Assembly (NCBI RefSeq): GCF_006438845.1
Contig: NZ_RCZJ01000001.1
Coordinates: forward strand, 806,001-870,000
DNA from: Variovorax ginsengisoli
Lineage (GTDB): Bacteria > Pseudomonadota > Gammaproteobacteria > Burkholderiales > Burkholderiaceae_C
Reading direction: 5' to 3'
DNA: 64,000 nucleotides
The position numbers were made by a program, and so were the translations under genes. Numbering within the stretch: the stretch's first letter is position 1; each line of letters starts with the position of its first letter. The notes beneath the pieces were generated by a model. The model worked only from the letters and a program-made list of their open reading frames with translations, searched no databases and was not told the DNA's origin. This document shows, one piece after another, positions 57,869 to 64,000 of the stretch.

Positions 57869-58549
57869 ATGAAACTGCTGCTGGTCGAAGACGACCCCAC
57901 GATGCAAACCACGCTGCAACGCACGCTCGGGCGGCGTCGCATCGACGTACGGGTGTGCGGCGACGGCGCCCAGGCGCTGGCGCACTGGCAAGCACTCGAA
58001 CCCGACGTCGTCGCGCTCGACCTGAACCTGCCCAACCTCGACGGCCTGCAGGTGTTGGCGCAGGCGCGCGCGGCCGGCTTGCGCACGCCGGTGCTGCTGC
58101 TGACGGCGCGCGGCACGGTCGGCGACCGCATCGTCGGGCTCAACGCCGGTGCCGACGACTACCTGCCCAAGCCCTTTGACCTGGACGAACTCGAAGCCCG
58201 GCTGCGCGCGCTGCGGCGACGCCATCAGGGCGCAGGGGCCGAACCGGCCGACGGGCCGCAGCCGGTCGGCGGCCTGCGCTACGAAATGCAAAGCGGCGCG
58301 ATCTACCACCGGGCCGAGGTGCTCGAACTCACGCCACGCGAATTGGCACTGCTCAAGGCATTGATGATGAATCCCGGCCACGCCGTGACGAAGGAACGCC
58401 TGTTCGAGCTGGTGTTTCCCGGCGAGATCGACGTGCAGTACGAGGCGGTCGAAGTCGTGGTGTACAGGCTGCGCAAGAAGCTTGCCGGCACGGGCGCGGC
58501 GCTGATGACGCTTCGCGGACTGGGCTACCTGCTGCGCGAGGAGCCGTGA
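57869..58549 (+). CDS. tctD: Response regulator TctD (OmpR family)
   Basis: DNA-binding response regulator, 226 residues. Receiver domain 1-115: acidic pocket VEDD (7-9), phospho-acceptor Asp 51 in ALDLNLPNLDG, TAR near 85-87, and Lys in PKPF. OmpR/PhoB winged helix from about 130. It is divergent from tctC and overlaps tctE by 4 nt, the classic control pair for a Tct transporter. Confidence 0.93.
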   Translation: MKLLLVEDDPTMQTTLQRTLGRRRIDVRVCGDGAQALAHWQALEPDVVALDLNLPNLDGLQVLAQARAAGLRTPVLLLTARGTVGDRIVGLNAGADDYLPKPFDLDELEARLRALRRRHQGAGAEPADGPQPVGGLRYEMQSGAIYHRAEVLELTPRELALLKALMMNPGHAVTKERLFELVFPGEIDVQYEAVEVVVYRLRKKLAGTGAALMTLRGLGYLLREEP

Positions 58550-59964
58550 GGCGGGGGACCATGGCTTCGGCAAGCTCGCTGCGGGCGCGGCTGCTGTTTG
58601 GCATCCTGGTGCCAGTGGCCATTCTGATCGCCCTCAATAGCGTGAGCCTGTACCGCCAGAGCCTCGCAGCCGCGACCCTCGCCTACGACCGCACGCTGCT
58701 GGCGTCGGCCAAGACCATCGGCGAACAACTCGACGTGACCGGCTATGACGACGCGGCGGTGCTGCGCGCGATGGTGCCCTACTCTGCGCTCGAGGCCTTT
58801 GAAGCGGACAACCAGAGCCGCATGTATTACCGGGTCTCCAACATGCGCGGCGACATGATCTCCGGCTTCGAAGAGGTGCCCTTCTGGCGCGGCACGCTGC
58901 CGATCCGACCGCCCTACGCGTCGCTGGTCGATTTCTACGACACGGAGTTTCGCGCGCAACCGGTTCGCGTGGCGGTGCTCTTGCAACCGGTGGCAAGTTC
59001 GAGCGGCCGCGGAATGGCGGTGGTTCAAGTCGCGGAAACGCTCGAGCTGCGCGAGACGCTGGCGCGCAAGCTGCTGCTGGACACGCTCTGGCGACAGGCG
59101 GTGCTGCTCGGCGTGATCGCCGCCGTGACAGCGCTGGTGGTGCAGCGCGCCACGCGCCCTGTGCGCGCGCTCGGCGAGGCTATCGAGGCCCGCGCCGCGG
59201 ACGACCTTTCGCCGATCGACGCGCCCGACGCGCCGCGCGAGTTGCAACCGCTGGTCGACGCCACCACCCGCGTCATGGGCCGGCTGCAGGCGCTGCTCGA
59301 CCACCAGAAGCGCTTCGTGCGCGACAGCGCCCACCAGTTGCGCACGCCACTGGCGGTGCTCAAGGCGCAGGTGCAGTCGGCACGCCGCGGCGATGTGCCT
59401 GCCGCGCAGGCCCTGGCCGAGATCGACGGCACCGTGGCGCGTGCCACGACGTTGGCCAACCAGATGCTGTCGCTGGCCAAGGTCGAGCAGCTGCGCCAGC
59501 AGCCCGAATCGACCCCGCTCGACCTGGGCGACGTGGTGCGGCAGATAGCATTGGACGTGTCGCCGCTGATCGCGGACAAGGCGCTCGATTTCGAGTTGCA
59601 TACGTCGCCGGCGCCGGTGCATGCGCACCAATGGATGCTCCAGGAACTCGCACGCAACCTGCTGCACAACGCGATCAAGCACAGCCCGCCCGGCGGCCTC
59701 CTTTCGGTGCAGGCGCATGCAGAGGGCGACAGCGTGTTGCTGCGGGTCTGCGATGCAGGGCCTGGTATTTCCTCCGAGTTACGCCAGCGACTTTTCGCAC
59801 CCTTCGCTGCCGGTGACATGGCAAGCGGCTCGGGGCTGGGGCTGGCGATCTGCCAGGAGATCGTGCACGCGCTCAACGGCAGCATTGCGTTGGACAATCG
59901 ACATCAAGCCGGCGCTGTCGCCGGGCTGGACGCCACGGTGCGTCTGCCGTTGCATCAGGAGTGA
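58546..59964 (+). CDS. tctE: Sensor histidine kinase TctE
   Basis: Membrane sensor kinase, 472 residues. TM helix near 14-32, periplasmic domain about 33-180 (TctE-type), second TM near 185-202, HAMP, then the H box DSAHQLRTPLA with His 263, N box HNAIKHSPPGG and G boxes DAGPGIS and SGLGLAICQEIV. The start is a GTG at 58546 overlapping the tctD stop (GTGA). It most likely senses the carboxylate carried by TctCBA. Confidence 0.93.
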   Translation: MRRGTMASASSLRARLLFGILVPVAILIALNSVSLYRQSLAAATLAYDRTLLASAKTIGEQLDVTGYDDAAVLRAMVPYSALEAFEADNQSRMYYRVSNMRGDMISGFEEVPFWRGTLPIRPPYASLVDFYDTEFRAQPVRVAVLLQPVASSSGRGMAVVQVAETLELRETLARKLLLDTLWRQAVLLGVIAAVTALVVQRATRPVRALGEAIEARAADDLSPIDAPDAPRELQPLVDATTRVMGRLQALLDHQKRFVRDSAHQLRTPLAVLKAQVQSARRGDVPAAQALAEIDGTVARATTLANQMLSLAKVEQLRQQPESTPLDLGDVVRQIALDVSPLIADKALDFELHTSPAPVHAHQWMLQELARNLLHNAIKHSPPGGLLSVQAHAEGDSVLLRVCDAGPGISSELRQRLFAPFAAGDMASGSGLGLAICQEIVHALNGSIALDNRHQAGAVAGLDATVRLPLHQE

Positions 59965-59972
59965 GGACAGGA

Positions 59973-60395
59973 ATGGAACGTCTGCGCATCGACAAATGGC
60001 TGTGGGCCGCGCGCTTCTACAAAACCCGCTCGCTGGCGGCCGAGGAGATCGGCAAGAACCGCGTGCAGGTCAACGGCGACGTGGCCAAGGCCTCTCGAGA
60101 AGTCAAGGTCGGCGACACCGTCGCCTTACGCCAGGGCAGCTTGCAACGCACCGTGAATGTGCGCGGCATCAGTGGCCAACGCGGTCCGGCGCCCGTGGCG
60201 CAACAGCTTTACGAAGAAACCCTCGAAAGCATGGCGGCACAGGCCGCGGCGCGGGAACAGCGCCGCCTTGGCAGCGAGCCGGCGCTCAGCATCGAGCAAG
60301 GTCGCCCGACCAAACGAGAGCGGCGTAATCTGGACGAGGCTTCACGCGACTGGGGACCGCGATGGAGCGCGAGCATCGACGAGGATGCCCCATAG
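59973..60395 (+). CDS. hslR: Ribosome-associated heat shock protein Hsp15 (S4 domain)
   Basis: RNA-binding protein, 140 residues, with an S4 domain in the first 70 residues: MERLRIDKWLWAARFYKTR followed by RVQVNGDVAKASREVKVGD. Hsp15 rescues stalled 50S subunits with a nascent chain after heat shock. The ATG at 59973 is chosen since GAGG lies seven bases before it; a GTG start at 59961 overlapping tctE is possible. It follows tctE but is a housekeeping function. Confidence 0.9.
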   Translation: MERLRIDKWLWAARFYKTRSLAAEEIGKNRVQVNGDVAKASREVKVGDTVALRQGSLQRTVNVRGISGQRGPAPVAQQLYEETLESMAAQAAAREQRRLGSEPALSIEQGRPTKRERRNLDEASRDWGPRWSASIDEDAP

Positions 60396-60553
60396 CGCCC
60401 CATTGTGTGACATAAGTCCTATTTGAAAGGGCTGGCCCTCTTGCCGAGAGCCCGTCGGCACGATGGCCAAATGGCGTATTGAGCTGTTGCGCAGCCCAGT
60501 GGCAGACTGCCGTTCTTGCCCGACCCGGGCGCTCGACGTCAGAGGCAGACACC

Positions 60554-60730
60554 ATGGAAACGGTTTCTCAGGCAGAGTTCTTGGCAGCCCTCTTCACGGC
60601 AGCGGCGGCGGGTGTGGGTATGCTGATCGTCATGAGCCGGGCGCATGCGGTTCTGACTGCCGAAATGGCCGAACGCGTGGCCCAATCGATCGCCATGCTC
60701 CAAGAAGCCTCGCCGAAGCCTTCTCGCTAG
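60554..60730 (+). CDS. Small membrane protein, unknown
   Basis: 58 residues with one hydrophobic helix (about 10-28, LAALFTAAAAGVGMLIVM) and an amphipathic C-terminus. An AGAGG site lies eight bases before the ATG. No family is recognised. It stands in a region of short, unrelated-looking genes. Evidence for expression is limited to the ribosome site and the coherent helix. Confidence 0.4.
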   Translation: METVSQAEFLAALFTAAAAGVGMLIVMSRAHAVLTAEMAERVAQSIAMLQEASPKPSR

Positions 60731-60749
60731 CCGCGGCACGGCCGCAGCT

Positions 60750-61079
60750 TCAAAATGCCAGCGCCCTCCGCTGGCTCGGCGATGCCGCAGAAGCCGCGCG
60801 CTGACGATTTGCTGCCGGAAAGCGCCTGATCATTCGAAGGCCGAGCGGCGTGACCGCCTGGACGGTCGCGGGGGGCTGATCGAAGCCGTAGAGCGTTCGA
60901 ACCGGCAAGGGGATGACCGCTCTGACATGCCCGGCCAATTGAAGAACGCGCAAGCGGTCGACCTCTTCACCCGCGAAAAGATTGACCGGCAATTGCGCTT
61001 GGGCGAGTTGATGAAGCAGATGGAGTGACACCGGGCGATTATCGCGGGCGCCACCGTGCGTTTCCGGCGGAGAGCTCAT
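60750..61079 (-). CDS. Small conserved-looking protein, unknown
   Basis: 109 residues. The centre, with LHLLHQLAQAQLPVNLFAG, EEVDRLRVLQLAGHVRAVIP and VQAVTPLGLRMI, has the look of a compact winged-helix-like protein that recurs in Burkholderiales. A GGAAA ribosome site lies before the ATG at 61079; a GTG at 61031 would give a shorter form. No function can be given. Confidence 0.5.
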   Translation of the reverse strand: MSSPPETHGGARDNRPVSLHLLHQLAQAQLPVNLFAGEEVDRLRVLQLAGHVRAVIPLPVRTLYGFDQPPATVQAVTPLGLRMIRRFPAANRQRAASAASPSQRRALAF

Positions 61080-61310
61080 ACGATTTCCGCTGGCTTCGCG
61101 GCAAAGTGCATCACATGTCGCTGTTCGGCATCGTCAAATCAACGCGGAACGCACCCGGCGCAAGTCGCACTCCTACCTGCGCTGATCGGGTTGCCGCACG
61201 CGCGGACAGGCACCCGGCTCACCCGAAAACTAAAGGCGCGCGCTCGTGAAGAAGTTAACATTGAGTAACACTCCTCGGCAACGATACTGACGAGCCAACC
61301 GGAGATCTTA

Positions 61311-61691
61311 ATGAGTCAGTGGGAAGTTGAATTTGCAGCCGCAGTGGCTGCGCTTGAGGCGGCTTACCATGTCGACCAACGTGCCTACGACGAGCTCATC
61401 GATCCGCTGAAAGCATCGTGGGCCTTGCTGCCGACATGGATGTGGCCAGAGCCTGAGCGCGTTGGACTCTTGTTGCGTGCAAGGCATGCGCTGGTTGCAG
61501 CCGAAGACGGCGTTCGTAACCTGGTCCGGCGCCAGAGCATTGCCGTTCGCAATGCCCGTGCTCGCCGCCTGGCCATGTACCAACGTCGAGCATCAGCGCT
61601 GCCTGAGGCCGGGGTGGTGGCGGAGGCGATCGAGATACCCGATCCCGCGAACGCTCGAACGTCGTCCGTGGCTGCACCGAACTCCCATTGA
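61311..61691 (+). CDS. Hypothetical protein with a Lys/Arg-poor acidic start
   Basis: 126 residues, mainly helical: an N-terminal Ala-rich helix (EVEFAAAVAALEAAYHVDQ), a Trp/Pro segment WALLPTWMWPEPE, then a basic helix VRNLVRRQSIAVRNARARRLA. No family recognised. GGAGA lies five bases before the ATG, and a strong terminator follows the stop directly, so it looks like a genuine single-gene unit. Confidence 0.65.
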   Translation: MSQWEVEFAAAVAALEAAYHVDQRAYDELIDPLKASWALLPTWMWPEPERVGLLLRARHALVAAEDGVRNLVRRQSIAVRNARARRLAMYQRRASALPEAGVVAEAIEIPDPANARTSSVAAPNSH

Positions 61692-61722
61692 AAAAGGCCC
61701 CACGGGGCCTTTCTTCTTTTTC
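61692..61722. terminator. Bidirectional rho-independent terminator
   Basis: Stem AAAGGCCC/GGGCCTTT with T-rich runs on both strands, between two convergent hypothetical genes. It can serve both. Confidence 0.88.
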
Positions 61723-61731
61723 GGCTTGGGC

Positions 61732-62004
61732 TTATTGGATTGTCGTGTGCATCACGTCGATCGAGGGACTGATGAACAGCGGCACGCCCTGCTCTCCCTG
61801 CCGCGGCCCGGCGGAACCACACAACGATTGCAGCGCAATGTACCCCGCTGCCAAGGCCGCGTGGTAGCTCTTCGCGGGGGCGTCGGCCGCGTCGATCGGC
61901 TCGTAAATGCCCGCGTCATCGTTCTCCTCCTGCAGAACCCAGAAGTACAGCCCCGGCCAAGGCTCGTCCACGGTCAGGGCAATGCGACGCAGATCGGTTG
62001 TCAT
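61732..62004 (-). CDS. Hypothetical protein, 90 residues
   Basis: Small acidic protein. The pattern LRRIALTVDEPWPGLYFWVLQE followed by DAADAPAKSYHAALAAGYIAL looks like a beta-hairpin plus helix, and similar small proteins of unknown function occur in Comamonadaceae. An AGGAAA site precedes the ATG at a good distance. It shares the terminator at 61692-61722 with the previous gene. Confidence 0.6.
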   Translation of the reverse strand: MTTDLRRIALTVDEPWPGLYFWVLQEENDDAGIYEPIDAADAPAKSYHAALAAGYIALQSLCGSAGPRQGEQGVPLFISPSIDVMHTTIQ

Positions 62005-62257
62005 GTTCGTTTTTCCTGCAAGACGCTCAAGGCGCCTGGCGCTCTGAGGGGTTCGAGTCGCGCAAGCTTAAGTTCACGTTTGAGTGACAACAGTCACTCT
62101 CTATCCTCTCCCGGATTAAGCAATACTTCAAAGCGAAAATGGTGTGCGATGAGAAGTTTGTAATGCTTTTCAGTGACAAATCTCCGTATCCGAGCGTCGC
62201 GCGATGACGGTTTTGCGGCTGTGCCGCGTCCAATGTCAGCGAGCTGAGGAGGCCCGC

Positions 62258-62785
62258 ATGACACACAGAGCAACGACCGTCGCAGAAACGCCGTTCGACT
62301 ACGAATACACACTTGCCGCGGTGGAGGTCAGGGTCTCCGAACTCATCGTCGTCACGGCAGAACAGGACGATCCTCTCATCGATGAGGCAGTACGCATGGT
62401 TCTGAGGATTCTGCGTCAACAGCACAACACCGAAGCGGCGTTCGTGTCCGAATTCATCGATGGCAAACAAGTCCAACGCGCCCTCTCCAGCCCTTGGCGC
62501 GGAGGCTTTCACAACGAACAGGAAGGCGATCTGCTGGAGTTCGTGGTGGGCCGTCAGGTGGTGCCGGAGTCAGCGGCCGCCAAGGGTTACTTCAGTGTCC
62601 CGGTCGTGCTGTCCGATGGCCGGCTCTACGGCACTCTGTACAGCGCCTGTTTTGCGCAGAGCGAAGACCTGCGGCAGCACGCGCTGAAGCGCCTGGAAAT
62701 GACCGCGCAGCTTGCCGCTCGATTGATCAATGCGCGCCGCAACCAGCTTGGCACCGGTGCGGCATCAACGCCGCACGGTGCATAA
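62258..62785 (+). CDS. GAF-domain protein
   Basis: 175 residues with a GAF fold in about 25-160: helix DEAVRMVLRILRQQHNTEAAFVSEF, then beta strands with YFSVPVVLSDGRLYGTLYSACF. GAF domains bind small ligands such as cyclic nucleotides or chromophores. No output domain follows, so it may act on a partner or be a stand-alone sensor. The ATG at 62258 has GAGGAGG upstream at a good distance; an earlier in-frame start lacks one. Confidence 0.75.
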   Translation: MTHRATTVAETPFDYEYTLAAVEVRVSELIVVTAEQDDPLIDEAVRMVLRILRQQHNTEAAFVSEFIDGKQVQRALSSPWRGGFHNEQEGDLLEFVVGRQVVPESAAAKGYFSVPVVLSDGRLYGTLYSACFAQSEDLRQHALKRLEMTAQLAARLINARRNQLGTGAASTPHGA

Positions 62786-62878
62786 AGCTGCAGCGCGGAG
62801 CTTGCGCGCTCTGCCTCTCATGGCGATGGGCGGGGCCACGCGCGGCATCCGTGACACGCATCCATCGCGGGCATCAAA

Positions 62879-63502
62879 TCAACCAGCCGCCCGCATCACG
62901 CTGGCGAGTTCGCTGTGTCCTCGCGCCTCCAAGGCGGTCTCGACACCCGCGCGGTCGCGCGCCTCCCTGTTTTGACTCAACTTGAACTTGCCCACGAGGG
63001 AAGTGATCTCGACCTCGATGCCTACGATGCTTCTCAGCAATTCGTCGATGAATTCAGGCGCCGACTCGCCCATCTTCCAGGGCTTCGGTTCATCGGCTTC
63101 GTGCTGCCGCGTCAGGCGAGCAACCACGCGCCGCATGAAGCGCTCGTCATCCTGCACAGTGAGGATTCCATGCGCATGGACCACTTCGTAGTTCCATGTC
63201 GGAACCTGACGATGGGCTTCTTGCTTCGTCGGATACCAGTTGGGCGAAATGTAGGCTTGCGCGCCTTGAAAGATCACCAGGACGCGGGTCCCTGTCGGGC
63301 AGCGCTGCCACAGCGGGTTGGCGCGGGCCACATGTGCGGTGAGCAGCCCATGATCACCAACGTGCGCGTCGAGTTCGAAGGGGATGTGATCGGCGTCCAG
63401 CCCCTCCGACCCGTGCGTCACCAGCGCCCCCAACGGATGTTCTTGGATGATCCGATGAAGCGGCTCACGGCTGTTCACGGCGAAATGCGAAGGGATGTAC
63501 AT
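62879..63502 (-). CDS. PaiB-like FMN-binding protein
   Basis: FMN-binding negative transcriptional regulator family, 207 residues. Features: MYIPSHFAV start, HPLGALVTHG, IPFELD, GAQAYISPNWYPTK and VPTWNYEVVHAHG, all typical of the PaiB group with the split-barrel flavin fold. PaiB in Bacillus represses sporulation and protease genes; in proteobacteria the role is mostly unknown. It lies alone, with the GAF gene convergent. Confidence 0.88.
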   Translation of the reverse strand: MYIPSHFAVNSREPLHRIIQEHPLGALVTHGSEGLDADHIPFELDAHVGDHGLLTAHVARANPLWQRCPTGTRVLVIFQGAQAYISPNWYPTKQEAHRQVPTWNYEVVHAHGILTVQDDERFMRRVVARLTRQHEADEPKPWKMGESAPEFIDELLRSIVGIEVEITSLVGKFKLSQNREARDRAGVETALEARGHSELASVMRAAG

Positions 63503-63709
63503 AGAGCAGAAAAAGAAGTCGACCCTTGACTATCGTCTTCACGCCACGCAATGGGAAGAGCCGACGCCCACGTTTTTATGGAGCAGCTTGCCTCTCCATG
63601 CCATGAGCAGACTGATACGCGATGCCTATGGTCGCTGAGCCTGCGGTGGCCATGTCGCCGGAACGCCCGTTGGTGTCGCTCGACATTGCAGCACAGAAAT
63701 GCAGATGCG

Positions 63710-63735
63710 AAAAAGCCCGCTTGATGCGGGCTTCT
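63710..63735 (-). terminator. Terminator after tRNA-Ser
   Basis: On the minus strand: stem AGCCCGC/GCGGGCT with loop ATCAA, followed by a T run. It lies ten bases after the CCA end of tRNA-Ser. Confidence 0.85.
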
Positions 63736-63745
63736 TGGCGCTAAT

Positions 63746-63838
63746 TGGCGGAACCGGAGGGATTCGAACCCTCGATGAGGCTCTACACCCCATACTCCCT
63801 TAGCAGGGGAGCACCTTCGGCCACTCGGTCACAGTTCC
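63746..63838 (-). tRNA. tRNA-Ser (anticodon GCT)
   Basis: 93 bases on the minus strand with the long variable arm of class II tRNAs. Acceptor GGAACTG, anticodon loop CTGCTAA, long arm near GTATGGGGTGTAGAGCC, T-loop GTTCGAAT, encoded CCA. The GCT anticodon reads AGC and AGU. It follows lysC, an order common in Burkholderiales. Confidence 0.97.
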
Positions 63839-63874
63839 TTTGGAGGCGTGATTATGCCAGTGTTCAGACCGTTT

Positions 63875-64000
63875 TCAGGCGGTCGGCTGGTCGAGATCGA
63901 AGGCTTTGTGCAGTGCCCGCACCGCCAACTCCATGTACTTCTCGTCGATCACCACGGAGGTCTTGATCTCGCTGGTCGAGATCATCTGGATGTTGATGCC
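63875..64000 (-). CDS. lysC: Aspartate kinase (C-terminal end only)
   Basis: Last 41 residues of aspartokinase, first enzyme of the aspartate-family pathway. The piece [17 protein letters not shown] is the end of an ACT regulatory domain, where lysine and threonine bind; it continues to [10 protein letters not shown] and a stop at 63875. The gene runs off the window edge. It precedes tRNA-Ser on the same strand. Confidence 0.9.
   Translation of the reverse strand, partial: GINIQMISTSEIKTSVVIDEKYMELAVRALHKAFDLDQPTA

Noticed and set aside
62027..62512. A 161-codon minus-strand frame overlapping the GAF gene
   Set aside because: It opposes a plus-strand gene with a strong ribosome site and a recognisable GAF fold; no family or ribosome site of its own.

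Overview
The window is GC-rich with very tight gene packing: many gene pairs share a 1 or 4 nt stop/start overlap. Gene order points to a beta-proteobacterium of the Burkholderiales, most likely Comamonadaceae and close to Variovorax. The grounds are the tol-pal/tcdA/tRNA-Lys run, the rng-maf-rlmH-rsfS-nadD-hemF-purD-yebC run, a Tct tricarboxylate transporter with its own two-component system, and lysC followed by tRNA-Ser. The genus is an inference from protein resemblance, not a search result.

Layout. (1) 1-6202, minus strand: front part of a Flp/Tad pilus locus (flp, cpaA, cpaB, cpaC, cpaE, cpaF, start of tadB), preceded by an AT-rich gap. (2) 6810-12799: a small YegP-like protein, tRNA-Lys, tcdA, cpoB, pal, tolB, and a divergent msbA. 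(3) 12814-19655, minus: a housekeeping block for RNA processing, nucleotide and cofactor metabolism. (4) 19773-34857: a large aryl-polyene/xanthomonadin-type pigment cluster in two convergent operons. It holds a chorismatase-like starter enzyme, two ACPs, one ketosynthase, a ketoreductase, two dehydratase domains (one fused to an AMP ligase), a methyltransferase, two acyltransferases, a glycosyltransferase, a PAP2 protein, a polysaccharide deacetylase, a LolA-like carrier and an MMPL exporter. Together they look able to make an aromatic polyene, attach it to a (glyco)lipid and move it to the outer membrane. (5) 34958-38328: a HerA-like ATPase and an ABC exporter. (6) 38306-44007, minus: a Liv-type ABC importer operon with a coupled alpha/beta hydrolase, preceded by a good sigma-54 promoter. 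A sigma-54 activator is encoded about 1 kb away. (7) 46570-53981: a VapBC pair with a shortened toxin, then TetR plus a tripartite RND efflux pump, where the regulator runs in frame into the outer-membrane factor across an A8 tract. (8) 54559-59964: tctCBA and divergent tctDE. (9) 59973-64000: hslR, several small uncharacterised genes, a PaiB-like protein, tRNA-Ser and the end of lysC.

A 65 bp element with two hairpins occurs twice, each time just after a periplasmic binding-protein gene (livK, tctC) and before the membrane-component genes. No insertion sequences, prophage genes, CRISPR arrays or rRNA were seen.
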